NCBI GenBank assembly: GCA_031281555.1
Contig: JAITFK010000053.1
Location: 1-50,299, forward strand
From: Treponema sp.
Lineage (GTDB): Bacteria; Spirochaetota; Spirochaetia; Treponematales; Breznakiellaceae
Length of the DNA stretch: 50,299 nucleotides
Direction: 5' to 3'
Positions 42,482-50,241 of the stretch are shown here, piece by piece. Under the pieces are notes generated by a model. That model ran no database searches. It was not told the origin of the DNA and saw only the letters and a program-made list of their open reading frames with translations. How positions within the stretch are numbered: position 1 is the stretch's first letter; each line of letters opens with the position of its first letter. The translations under genes and the position numbers were made by a program.

Positions 42482-43585
42482 TTATACGTCTGACTGGAGA
42501 ATTGCCAACTCTGTTTCCTTGTCAAAATAGCGCGCTTTTTCCATTTTCGGAACAAATGAAGCGCTGTCGCCGACTTTGAAAGTATGGCTGGGTTCGGTAC
42601 GGGCAACGAGCGGCTGGGTTTCTGTTGTTAACCACAGATGAATATCCGCGCCTAACGGTTCAACGACTGTAACCTTCACACTAAAACTGTTATTTGCGCC
42701 CGCTTCAACATAATTCAAATCTTCCGGTCTGATACCAAAGAACACTTCCTTGCCTGCATATTTTTTCAGATATTCGTTGTGAGATGAATCCGCTTTAATC
42801 TTGAAGGAACCTTCATCCAACATAACGGAACCGCCCTCATCAATAACTTTGACAGTTAGGAAGTTCATCGGAGGAGATCCGATAAAACCGGCTACGAATT
42901 TGTTGATTGGGTGGTTATAAAGGAACAACGGCGAACCAATCTGCTGTACTTTTCCGTCTTTCATAACGACAATTTTGTTTGCCATCGTCATAGCTTCTAC
43001 CTGGTCGTGGGTTACATAGATCATTGTTGCATTCAGACGAAGGTGTAAGTCAGAAAGTTCCGCTCTCATCTGTACGCGTAATTTCGCGTCCAGGTTGGAA
43101 AGAGGTTCATCAAAAAGGAAGACCTTGGGGTTACGGACAATAGCACGGCCTACAGCGACACGCTGTCTCTGACCGCCTGAAAGAGCTTTCGGTTTGCGAT
43201 CAAGGAATTTTTCGATGTCAAGAATACGGGCAGCTTCATGGACACGTTTATCAATTTCAGCTTTGGGTACTTTTTTGATCCGCAGACCGAATGCCATGTT
43301 TTCATAAACCGACATATGCGGATAAAGGGCGTAATTCTGGAACACCATCGCGATATTCCTGTCCTTTGGCGGAACATCATTCATTTTTTCTTCATCAATG
43401 AGCAATTCGCCTTCTGTAATGTCTTCAAGACCGGCAACCATACGGAGTGTTGTGGATTTACCGCAGCCTGAAGGGCCTACAAAAACAACAAATTCCTTGT
43501 CTTCAACTACGATGTTTGCATTGTCTACCGCGCGGACACCTCCATCATACACCTTGGAAATACTTTTCAACTCAACTTTTGCCAT
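42482..43585 (-). CDS. Sugar ABC transporter ATP-binding protein, MsmX/UgpC type
   Basis: A 367-residue ATPase of the carbohydrate-uptake CUT1 class. Walker A is GPSGCGKST, the Q-loop is MVFQNYALYPHMS, signature LSGGQRQRVAVGRA, Walker B VFLFDEPLSNLDAKLR, and the C-terminal OB-fold regulatory domain (from about residue 235) contains FFGIRPEDLNYVEAG. No permease or binding protein is adjacent, which is usual for multi-sugar ATPases shared by several transporters. It could serve uptake of beta-glucan oligosaccharides used elsewhere in the window. It has a good promoter and GAGGAGG ribosome-binding site. Confidence 0.92.
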   Translation of the reverse strand: MAKVELKSISKVYDGGVRAVDNANIVVEDKEFVVFVGPSGCGKSTTLRMVAGLEDITEGELLIDEEKMNDVPPKDRNIAMVFQNYALYPHMSVYENMAFGLRIKKVPKAEIDKRVHEAARILDIEKFLDRKPKALSGGQRQRVAVGRAIVRNPKVFLFDEPLSNLDAKLRVQMRAELSDLHLRLNATMIYVTHDQVEAMTMANKIVVMKDGKVQQIGSPLFLYNHPINKFVAGFIGSPPMNFLTVKVIDEGGSVMLDEGSFKIKADSSHNEYLKKYAGKEVFFGIRPEDLNYVEAGANNSFSVKVTVVEPLGADIHLWLTTETQPLVARTEPSHTFKVGDSASFVPKMEKARYFDKETELAILQSDV

Positions 43586-43646
43586 ACGCTGGCCTCCTCT
43601 TTGGGTTATTTTATTATGGAATTCCTATTTTAGGTTTTCCAAAAAC

Positions 43647-43675
43647 AGAATATACCAAAAACAGATATTCGTCAA
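43647..43675 (-). promoter_or_regulatory. Promoter of the sugar ABC ATPase gene
   Basis: On the minus strand TTGACG (43675-43670), 17 bases, TATTCT (43652-43647). The predicted start near 43640 leaves a leader of about 55 nt with GAGGAGG before the ATG at 43585. Confidence 0.7.
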
Positions 43676-43714
43676 CAAAACTTTTTTGGTTAAAGCTAAA
43701 GTCTCATACAGGGG

Positions 43715-43813
43715 AAGCCGATATTCTATATACCGGGAGGGATTACCTCTCATAAATCAGACGGTGCGCAATCGGCTTAAAAACCGGACGTCCAGGCGCA
43801 TCGTCTTTTTTTT
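43715..43813 (+). ncRNA. Structured element with a plus-strand U-tract but no plus-strand gene
   Basis: AGACGGTGCGC (43759-43769) pairs fully (one G-U) with GCGCATCGTCT (43796-43806), followed by eight T: a textbook plus-strand intrinsic terminator, yet no plus-strand gene precedes it. Its loop contains ATCGGCTT (43771-43778), complementary to AAGCCGAT at 43715-43722. A short hairpin GAGG-GATTA-CCTC lies between. The alternative pairings suggest a small RNA or attenuator. No convincing plus-strand promoter was found, and a role as a 3' structure for alaA on the minus strand is possible. Confidence 0.35.
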
Positions 43814-45032
43814 ATTTATCCTGTTTGTAACTGCTAAGGAATACCGCAAGACGGCGCATTGCGTCTGTAAGGGTGTCTTTGTCGGGAAGAAAAACGATGC
43901 GGAAATGATCCGGTTCTTTCCAGTTAAAACCTGTCCCGTGAACAAGCAATAAATGCTGGCTATGGAGCAGGTCAAGCATAAATTTTTCGTCATTTATAAT
44001 ATCAAAACGTTTTGTATCTACTTTTGGGAAGCAATAAAGAGCGCCCTTAGGTTTTATCACGGAAAGACCGGGGATTTCATTGACCATATTAAAAGCCGTG
44101 TCCCTCTGCTCCCGCAAACGGCCTCCGGGAAGAATCAGATCTTTAATGCTTTGATAACCGCCAAGAGCTGTCTGAATGCCGTATTGGGAAGGCATATTGG
44201 GACATAGGCGCATATTAGCAAGCATATCAAGACCTTCTACATAATCCGCAGCGCATTTTTTGTTTCCTGAAAGAACCATCCAGCCCGCACGGAAACCTGT
44301 GGCGCGCCATGCTTTGCTTAAACCGTCAAAACTGACCGTAAGAATATCCGGTGTTATTACGGAAAAGGGAATATGCACAGCGTTATCGTAGGTAATACGG
44401 CTGTAGATTTCATCAGCATATACAATTAGGTCATTTTCCCTGGCAATTTGAGCGATACCTTCTAAAACAGAACGTTCATAAACAGCGCCTGTCGGGTTAT
44501 TGGGATTAATTATTACAATCGCCTTGGTTTTTGGAGTAACTTTGGAACGTATATCGTTCAAAACGGGATTCCATTCCGAAGCTTCATCGCAAAGATAGTG
44601 AACCGCTTTACCGCCCGCAAGGGTAACTGCTGCAGTCCACAGGGGGTAATCAGGGATTGGTATTAAAACCTCATCACCAGAATCCAGAAGAGCCTGCATT
44701 GACATTGAAATAAGCTCGCTTACCCCGTTACCGATGAAAATATCATCGATTCCTACATCCATTACTCCCTTGGACTGAAAATCCTGCATTACAGCTTTAC
44801 GGGCGGCAAAAAGCCCGCGTGAGTCCCCATATGCTTGAGCGTTGGGTAAATTTACAATTATATCGTGAACAATCTCGTCCGGTGTATTCAAACCAAAAGC
44901 GGCGGGACTGCCTATATTGAGTTTAATTACTTTAAAACCTTCTTCTTCCAGCCGTTTTGCTTCTTTCAGTACCGGTCCGCGAATGTCATAACATACACTT
45001 TCCAGTTTTGTCGATTTTTCTATGGTTTTCAT
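43812..45032 (-). CDS. alaA: Alanine-synthesising (glutamate-pyruvate) aminotransferase
   Basis: A 406-residue class I PLP-dependent aminotransferase. The start IEKSTKLESVCYDIRGPVLK and GNGVSELISMSMQALLDSGD are very close to AlaA (YfbQ) of E. coli. IINPNNPTGAVY contains the conserved Asn, YADEIYSRI the PLP-binding Asp and Tyr, SFDGLSKAWRATGFRAGW the Schiff-base Lys, and FRIVFLPD the substrate-binding Arg. It makes alanine from pyruvate and glutamate. It starts 3 bases after the stop of the membrane protein gene at 45036, so the two form an operon. Confidence 0.92.
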   Translation of the reverse strand: MKTIEKSTKLESVCYDIRGPVLKEAKRLEEEGFKVIKLNIGSPAAFGLNTPDEIVHDIIVNLPNAQAYGDSRGLFAARKAVMQDFQSKGVMDVGIDDIFIGNGVSELISMSMQALLDSGDEVLIPIPDYPLWTAAVTLAGGKAVHYLCDEASEWNPVLNDIRSKVTPKTKAIVIINPNNPTGAVYERSVLEGIAQIARENDLIVYADEIYSRITYDNAVHIPFSVITPDILTVSFDGLSKAWRATGFRAGWMVLSGNKKCAADYVEGLDMLANMRLCPNMPSQYGIQTALGGYQSIKDLILPGGRLREQRDTAFNMVNEIPGLSVIKPKGALYCFPKVDTKRFDIINDEKFMLDLLHSQHLLLVHGTGFNWKEPDHFRIVFLPDKDTLTDAMRRLAVFLSSYKQDK

Positions 45033-45035
45033 AAA

Positions 45036-45869
45036 CTATTCCTGACTGTTATAAAGCCATTTCCCGGTTTGATTTATATAATTCATAATAACGGAAACAA
45101 AAACATCCGTCCTCATATTATTCGCTTCATTTTGCCATTTTTGTAAATTATTATAAACTTTTAATATTTTTTTACGACTGTCTTCCGCGATTTTAAGGCA
45201 TTCTTCATTTTTACGGGAATTTTTTGCCACAAAATTTTGCAGAAAATAAGCGGAAAGACCGGTAATAAAAGCATTATCTGAAGAAACCGCAAGCGACAAA
45301 AATTCCTGTTCCGCCAACTCATTAGCGCCGCATAATAATTGCGAAAATCCGTAAAACCAGTGAACCCATTGATTGTCCTTAACCTTGCTCTTGTCTATGT
45401 GCGCTTTGAAAAAGGCAGCCGCTTCCTCATGACTGCTGCCAAGTAACCTTGAAATTCCAAAAATAAGGATGTTTTTATCAATGATGGAAGGTTTTTTTTG
45501 TAAAACTTTGCTTTCAAGTTTTAGTACTGAAGGATAATCTGAAAGAACAAGGTAAGAATTAGCCAAAAGACGTACTTTCTGGTTACTGTACCTGCCTTTC
45601 GTATAGATTTTATGTTCCAGATAAAACGTTAAAGCAGGCCAATCTTCTCTTTCCAGAAGCGAAAGAAGCCGATAATTTATATAGAAAAATATATTCATAA
45701 TGAGAAGGAGTAAAACCATAAAAATCTGGATAGGAAGGGTTTTTGATCGTAAAACTGCCGAAAATTCCGGCCCTGTCAGCAATAAAGGCATCAGTACGAT
45801 GAGTATAATAATCACAATAATAACGCAATTAAAAACGATTATCAGATGTTTGAACTTCAATGGAAACAC
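45036..45869 (-). CDS. Membrane protein with cytoplasmic TPR-like helical domain, unknown function
   Basis: A 277-residue protein that I do not recognise by function. Two hydrophobic segments (about residues 8-30 and 45-66) form a membrane hairpin. The remainder is helical with TPR-like alternation (LLANSYLVLSDYPSVLKLES and SQLLCGANELAEQEFLSLAV). AGGAG lies 8 nt before the ATG. It is coupled to alaA. Divergent from the HD-GYP-like gene, with overlapping regulatory sites. Confidence 0.7.
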   Translation of the reverse strand: MFPLKFKHLIIVFNCVIIVIIILIVLMPLLLTGPEFSAVLRSKTLPIQIFMVLLLLIMNIFFYINYRLLSLLEREDWPALTFYLEHKIYTKGRYSNQKVRLLANSYLVLSDYPSVLKLESKVLQKKPSIIDKNILIFGISRLLGSSHEEAAAFFKAHIDKSKVKDNQWVHWFYGFSQLLCGANELAEQEFLSLAVSSDNAFITGLSAYFLQNFVAKNSRKNEECLKIAEDSRKKILKVYNNLQKWQNEANNMRTDVFVSVIMNYINQTGKWLYNSQE

Positions 45870-45943
45870 TCCTATAATTAAAGATAAGCGGTTTTTAATC
45901 GCTTATATATATGGATACGCTTTTTCAATGACGATTATTTACT

Positions 45944-45949
45944 TATAAT
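45944..45949 (+). promoter_or_regulatory. -10 box of the HD-GYP-like gene
   Basis: TATAAT at 45944-45949. A start near 45956 would give a leader of about 49 nt containing GGAG before the ATG at 46005. The -35 is weak (TTTTCA at 45922-45927). Confidence 0.4.
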
Positions 45950-45952
45950 GGA

Positions 45953-45981
45953 AAAATAAAAAAAAGACAATATTGCGTCAA
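45953..45981 (-). promoter_or_regulatory. Promoter of the membrane protein-alaA operon
   Basis: On the minus strand TTGACG (45981-45976), 17 bases, TATTTT (45958-45953). The divergent -10 of the HD-GYP-like gene lies at 45944-45949, so the two promoters overlap. Confidence 0.5.
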
Positions 45982-45994
45982 CATTACAATATTG
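45968..45994. promoter_or_regulatory. Paired CAATATTG palindromes between divergent genes
   Basis: CAATATTG occurs at 45968-45975 and 45987-45994, 11 bases apart. Each is a perfect palindrome, and the two flank the minus-strand -35. The second touches the Shine-Dalgarno GGAG of the plus-strand gene. They may be operator half-sites, or pair as an RNA stem that hides the ribosome-binding site. Confidence 0.4.
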
Positions 45995-46004
45995 GAGTGA
46001 ATGA

Positions 46005-47147
46005 ATGAAGAGTTATTTAGTAAAAGAAATAAAACCCGACAGCTTTTTCTCAAAAATAGTATATCTTGATAAGAAATATGTCCTCACAACACCTGAAGTA
46101 CCTTTCAGCGATGAATTAATCTCCAGCCTTGCAAAATGGAGTTTTAATTCTGTATTCAGTGAAGGCGATCCGCACAAAGAATATGTAAGTACAGAAAGTT
46201 CCGGTAAATCCAATAATGTCAGTCAAACCGTACTTTCCCAGCAGCCGGATAATGAAAAACTTGAGAAAGCCAAAACCTATTATGTGAGCTTCTTACAGTT
46301 TGTGGAAAATTTATTTATAAAAGCGACTATATCGGATGAACTTGATTATAAAAATGTAACTGAAAAAATAAAGGATTTGGTTGAATTTATCAAGGAAGAA
46401 CGCCGTTTCCTTATGAGGGTCATAAAAGATTATGAACCCGCACCTGAAAAAAATTATCTGGTCGCGCATTCTGTCAGATCAAGTATAATTTCTCTTGTTA
46501 TCGGTTCATTTTTAAAACTGCCGAACCACAAATTGATTGAACTTGGTATTGCCGCTCTTCTGCATGAAATAGGAATGTTAAAATTACCTTCGCAAATATA
46601 CATGAGCGACCGTCCGCTGACTGCCCCTGAGCAAAAAGCAATTTTAACCCACCCCATTCTCGGCTATACACTGTTAAAATCATTTGATATTCCAATTCCG
46701 ATATGCCTGGCCGCGCTTGAACATCATGAACGCGAAAATGCGACCGGTTATCCCAGGCGGCTTACAGGCGACAAGATTGGTCTTTACTCGAAAATAATCT
46801 CCGTCGCGTGTTCATATGACGCTTTAAGTTCCAAACGTCCGCACAAGGAAGCCAAAGACGGGTATACGGGAATGCTTGAGTTATTAAAGAACGAAGGTAA
46901 GGGGTATGATGATACAGTTGTAAAGGCTCTTGTCTTATCGCTTTCAATATATCCGATTGGCCTTTATGTACTCTTATCAAACGGGAAAAAGGCGCAGGTT
47001 ATAGACATAAATCCTGAAAATCCGCGCTTTCCTGTTGTTCAAATTTTCGGTGAATTTGCGCCGGACGGAAAAGTAAAAACTATACAAACGGCTCAAGGTG
47101 AAATTACCATTGCGCGTCCGCTTAGCCGTTCAGAGATAGCGAAATAA
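46005..47147 (+). CDS. HD-GYP-like domain protein (cyclic-di-GMP phosphodiesterase type)
   Basis: A 380-residue protein with an HD-GYP-type domain at about residues 150-300. The HD pair is altered to HE (HEIG at residues 187-190), while the GYP block HHERENATGYP (residues 240-250) is intact. The N-terminal 130 residues resemble the DUF3391-like region often fused to such domains. Family members hydrolyse c-di-GMP with two or three metal ions. Loss of the HD Asp may lower or abolish catalysis, so a sensor role is also possible. GGAG lies 8 nt upstream of the ATG. It runs into the next gene after 2 bases. Confidence 0.82.
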   Translation: MKSYLVKEIKPDSFFSKIVYLDKKYVLTTPEVPFSDELISSLAKWSFNSVFSEGDPHKEYVSTESSGKSNNVSQTVLSQQPDNEKLEKAKTYYVSFLQFVENLFIKATISDELDYKNVTEKIKDLVEFIKEERRFLMRVIKDYEPAPEKNYLVAHSVRSSIISLVIGSFLKLPNHKLIELGIAALLHEIGMLKLPSQIYMSDRPLTAPEQKAILTHPILGYTLLKSFDIPIPICLAALEHHERENATGYPRRLTGDKIGLYSKIISVACSYDALSSKRPHKEAKDGYTGMLELLKNEGKGYDDTVVKALVLSLSIYPIGLYVLLSNGKKAQVIDINPENPRFPVVQIFGEFAPDGKVKTIQTAQGEITIARPLSRSEIAK

Positions 47148-47149
47148 CT

Positions 47150-48412
47150 ATGGATCCTTATCCTGAATTTTTAGGAGTTTTTTTATTAATAATCGCAAGC
47201 GGTATTTTTTCTCTTTTTGATTGCGCTTTTACAGCCTGCAGAAAAACACGCCTTGAAAAAGAAACAGGAAAATCTTACCGTTCTGTCCTTAAAGCTCAGG
47301 AAAACCCGCGGAAATTACTGCTTGCCTGCCGTTTATGGATTAACATATTCAGGATATTTGCGGCTTTTCTGTCGGGAATGATTATTGTACGTATTTTGGA
47401 AACTTTAAAAACCGGTCAGCAAACATCAGCGTTTATTATAGCTGTATCTGTGCTGTCGCTTGGCTCTGTCGCCGCGCTTTTGGGCGACGCTCTACCAAAA
47501 CTTTTTTCAACCCTGGCGCCTGAAAAAATTACAGCCTTACTCCTGCCGCTTATGAAGGTTTTTTGCACAATCCTGATGCCGGTAATTTTACCGGCTGTTA
47601 AGTTTGGCTCATTTTTCCGCTCGGTTTTCCGTCTTGAGACAAATGAAAACAGCATGACAGAAGATGAACTGCGTAATGCGCTTCTGGAAGGTGAAAAATC
47701 AGGTATTGTGGAAAGCAGGGAACGCACAATGGTAGAAGGCGTCTTTTATCTCGGCGATCGCGCTATCGGGGCTTTTATGACTCACCGTTCGGAAATTCAT
47801 TGGTTTGACGTAAACTCACCGTATGATGAAGTAAAAGCAAAAGCGCTTGAACACCGGCAGCAGCGCTGTTTTCCGGTTGTAAACGGAAACCCCGATGAGA
47901 TCATCGGAGAAGTTTACCTTGAAGACATAGTCATTGATTCATCTCTTGAAAACCCGCGGGGATTACGCGCAATCATGAAAAAAGCGTATTTTATACCGGA
48001 AACCATGACCGCTCTCAGCGCGTTCGAATCTTTCAGGCAGGGGCAGGCGAATTTTCTGTTTGTTATGGATGAATACGGAGGACTTGCGGGAGTAATTTCA
48101 ATACGGGCGTTGGTTGAAGAAATTGTCGGCGAGCTTTCCGCGCCTTTGCGGAAAGAGCGGGGCTTCATTAAACAAGAAGACGGCACTCTGCTTGCGGACG
48201 GCGCGCTTAACATTGACGACGCAGTAAAATTTCTTTCTCTTACAGGTATAAATGAAGACGGTGATTTTCACACGCTTGCCGGTTTTATCTTGAATCTTGC
48301 GGGAGAACTGCCCCGCGCCGGAGACAGTTATGAATACCAGGGATACAGGTTTATTGTAAAAGAAATGGACGGTAACAGGATAGACAAACTCTTTGTCAGC
48401 AAGATAGAATAA
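47150..48412 (+). CDS. CNNM/CorC-type membrane protein with CBS domains
   Basis: A 420-residue protein of the HlyC/CorC (TlyC) family. Residues 1-150 form a DUF21/CNNM transmembrane domain with about four segments. MTEDELRNALLEGEKSGIVE and FMTHRSEIHW introduce the CBS pair (residues about 195-330), followed by YGGLAGVISIRALVEEIVGE and a C-terminal CorC_HlyC domain (GTLLADGALNIDDAVKFL). Members are implicated in Mg2+/Co2+ efflux; old hemolysin labels are doubtful. It starts 2 bases after the HD-GYP-like gene and is followed by three hairpins. Confidence 0.9.
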   Translation: MDPYPEFLGVFLLIIASGIFSLFDCAFTACRKTRLEKETGKSYRSVLKAQENPRKLLLACRLWINIFRIFAAFLSGMIIVRILETLKTGQQTSAFIIAVSVLSLGSVAALLGDALPKLFSTLAPEKITALLLPLMKVFCTILMPVILPAVKFGSFFRSVFRLETNENSMTEDELRNALLEGEKSGIVESRERTMVEGVFYLGDRAIGAFMTHRSEIHWFDVNSPYDEVKAKALEHRQQRCFPVVNGNPDEIIGEVYLEDIVIDSSLENPRGLRAIMKKAYFIPETMTALSAFESFRQGQANFLFVMDEYGGLAGVISIRALVEEIVGELSAPLRKERGFIKQEDGTLLADGALNIDDAVKFLSLTGINEDGDFHTLAGFILNLAGELPRAGDSYEYQGYRFIVKEMDGNRIDKLFVSKIE

Positions 48413-48424
48413 AAGAACATAATA

Positions 48425-48461
48425 GACTTGTTCAACAACCCGGTTGGTTGTTTCACAAGTC
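48425..48461. repeat. Hairpin of 16-nt arms after the CorC gene
   Basis: GACTTGTTCAACAACC (48425-48440), loop CGGTT, GGTTGTTTCACAAGTC (48446-48461); 14 of 16 positions pair. The centre has GTTGTT/AACAAC as in the small palindrome family, but the overall pattern differs. No T-run follows it. Confidence 0.5.
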
Positions 48462-48463
48462 TT

Positions 48464-48501
48464 GCATTTTCTCGGGCTATAGCCCTACAAAAATGCTTTT
48501 T
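48464..48501 (+). terminator. Intrinsic terminator of the HD-GYP/CorC operon
   Basis: GCATTTT (48464-48470) pairs with AAAATGC (48490-48496), with the inner palindrome GGGCTATAGCCC at 48474-48485, followed by five T. It is a reasonable plus-strand terminator, though the stem has an internal loop. Confidence 0.6.
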
Positions 48502-48511
48502 ATTAACGGAA

Positions 48512-48541
48512 GTTGTTTAGAAACTGAAGTTTCTAAACAAC
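48512..48541. repeat. Small palindromic repeat, copy C
   Basis: GTTGTTTAGAAAC (48512-48524), loop TGAA, GTTTCTAAACAAC (48529-48541): a perfect hairpin, preceded by CGGAA. Read on the minus strand it is the same as copy A with two compensated changes (loop TTCA, flank TTCCG). Not followed by a T-run. Confidence 0.65.
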
Positions 48542-48589
48542 TCTAATGATTAATAACAAATAAATTCTCAACACGAAGCAAGGAAAAAA

Positions 48590-49573
48590 ATGAAGAAAAT
48601 ACAGTTAATTATCTTTTTAATATGCGTGATAAATATTTTTGCATTTTCACAGGAAATTATTTATGTAAAAGCGGACGGCAACGACAATAATTCAGGACTA
48701 AGCGAAACAGAAGCGTTAAAAACATTATATAGAGCGTTATCCCGCGCTGAACAACTTAACAGCGGCAGGATAACAGTACTTGGCACGCTGGACGCAAAAA
48801 GCGAAGCGCGAAATACCCGCGATTCTGTATTTGAGCTCTCCGTAAATTCAGACAGGGAAATATTAATCACAGGAAAACCCAACGCGTCTGATTCAGAAAA
48901 AGCAATTCTGTCCGCAAAAGACTCTAACAAAAGCATAATTTCTGTAAGTAAAGGAAATATCCGTTTTGAGCATATAGAAATCTCAAACGCCAATGGAGAA
49001 GGTACAGGGGCCGTTGGGGTATATGTTTTTTCCCGAATGACTCTGGGACAAGGCGCTGTAGTACGAGATAACAGCAGTTTTGGTATACTAATTTCAGGCT
49101 TTAATGCAATATTTACTTTAGACGGCGGCGAAGTACGAAAGAATAACTCCTGCGCCGTCTTCGTAAGCAAAGGTCTTTTTATTTTAAATAACGGAACAAT
49201 TTCTGATAACAAAGCTGAGTTGGGAGCCGGCGTATTTGTAGGTACAGATTCTATGTTCGAAATGCATGGAGGAACAATTGAAAATAACACAGCTGACTCA
49301 GGAGCCGGCGTGCTTGTAGATGCCAATGGCAAATTTGAAATGTATGGAGGAACAATTACAAATAACATAGCTGACTCTGGAGCCGGTGTAATAATATTTG
49401 GGAAAGGAATTTTTGAAATGTCAGGCGGCACTATAACCAAAAACAGGGCAACCAATATTGTTGGAGGAGTATGGGTACTAAAAGGCGGCAAGTTTGTCCA
49501 AAACCGTAAAGCAAAAGTCACAGGAAATAACGCAAAAAGAACTAATCCGAATCCAAATGTATATAGACAATAA
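48590..49573 (+). CDS. Exported beta-helix repeat protein
   Basis: A 327-residue surface or periplasmic protein. Residues 1-21 form a signal peptide ending FSQ. The segment IIYVKADGNDNNSGLSETEALKTL is common at the start of right-handed parallel beta-helix proteins. From residue 197 a 26-residue unit recurs at F197, F223, F249 and F275 with the pattern FEMxGGTIxxNxADSGAGV, corresponding to one rung of helix each. Such GGTI repeats occur in polymorphic adhesin-like families of spirochaetes and other gut bacteria. An AAGGAA lies before the ATG. The function is probably binding to a surface or polysaccharide, and no catalytic signature is seen. Confidence 0.82.
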   Translation: MKKIQLIIFLICVINIFAFSQEIIYVKADGNDNNSGLSETEALKTLYRALSRAEQLNSGRITVLGTLDAKSEARNTRDSVFELSVNSDREILITGKPNASDSEKAILSAKDSNKSIISVSKGNIRFEHIEISNANGEGTGAVGVYVFSRMTLGQGAVVRDNSSFGILISGFNAIFTLDGGEVRKNNSCAVFVSKGLFILNNGTISDNKAELGAGVFVGTDSMFEMHGGTIENNTADSGAGVLVDANGKFEMYGGTITNNIADSGAGVIIFGKGIFEMSGGTITKNRATNIVGGVWVLKGGKFVQNRKAKVTGNNAKRTNPNPNVYRQ

Positions 49574-49575
49574 AA

Positions 49576-49755
49576 TTAACCCAAAACAGGCGCGCATATT
49601 TGACCACCGTACAGTTCTTTCGGCATCACCCTGATTTTTAACTTTTTTTCAAGCGATGCGAGAAGGCGCATCTGCGTTTCATCGCCGATTGTAACCATTA
49701 CGCCGCGCTTCCCCGCCCGACCCGTGCATCCGCATCGGTGAATGTAATTTTCGCT
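49576..49755 (-). pseudogene. DEAD-box RNA helicase C-terminal remnant
   Basis: Reading the minus strand, about 60 residues are left: SENYIHRCGCTGRAGKRGVM, then VTIGDETQMRLLASLEKKLK, then IRVMPKELYGGQICAPVLG and a stop at 49576. The HRxGRTGR block of motif VI is kept with one Arg changed to Cys. A TAG lies just upstream and the rest of the gene is absent, so this is a truncated, decayed copy of an RhlE-type helicase gene. Loss of its front half probably accompanied the insertion events to the right. Confidence 0.75.
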
Positions 49756-49759
49756 GTCC

Positions 49760-50082
49760 TAAAGAAATGGACGGCAATTCGAGCTATTGCAATTATCACT
49801 ATGTTTTGATAATATTATCTCTGTGAGCGAAAGAAAAACCCTGCCAAATGAAATTACACCGTATTTTAATATGAATTCTGATTCTCTCTCTTATTATAGA
49901 AGAGATTTTTCAATTTCACCTCTACACTCCTTTTCATGGGATAGGTCTGCCCTTATGACAACATTATTGCTTTTCTCATATTTTTACGCAAAGAAGCTTT
50001 GTAACCGTCAAAAGAACCACATCTACCGCCAGTAAAGGAAGAGAAATAAACTACCGGTAAACATTAAAAACCGGAGGAAAAG
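49760..50082. other. Non-coding remnant region before the IS66-type fragment
   Basis: I see no supported gene. A TTG-started frame at 49787-50035 gives 82 residues with no recognisable family and no ribosome-binding site. From 50052 the run AACTACCGGTAAACATTAAA may mark the left end of the IS66-type element, and CCGGAGG (50071-50077) is the ribosome-binding site of the tnpA fragment. Confidence 0.4.
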
Positions 50083-50241
50083 ATGAAATACGGCAAAGAA
50101 GAAAAAATCATGTGGCTGGAAGACTGGCAGCAGAGCGGAAAGAGCGCATGGGTTTACGCGAAAGAAAACGGACTGGTACCCTGGACTTTACCCCAGTCAG
50201 TATACAAAGTTAAGCAACATTACTTAAATAATATTCATTAG
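50083..50241 (+). pseudogene. IS66-type TnpA fragment, broken by an IS3-family element
   Basis: The frame starts MKYGKEEKIMWLEDWQQSGK and continues SAWVYAKENGLVP, the usual start of the small IS66 accessory protein TnpA, with GGAGG well placed upstream. After residue 33 the sequence stops resembling TnpA and becomes the end of an IS3-family element; the frame runs on by chance to a TAG at 50241. The remaining TnpA part is about 50083-50181. Confidence 0.72.

Noticed and set aside
43715-43813. T-box or other known riboswitch
   Set aside because: No T-box consensus or known riboswitch core is visible and no plus-strand gene follows.
48661-49521. Minus-strand 286-residue open frame
   Set aside because: It mirrors the repeat gene at 48590; its Pro/Ser/Ile-rich repeats are the antisense of the beta-helix rungs, and no ribosome-binding site is present.
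49787-50035. 82-residue open frame in the right-edge gap
   Set aside because: TTG start without a ribosome-binding site, no family resemblance, and located in decayed sequence.
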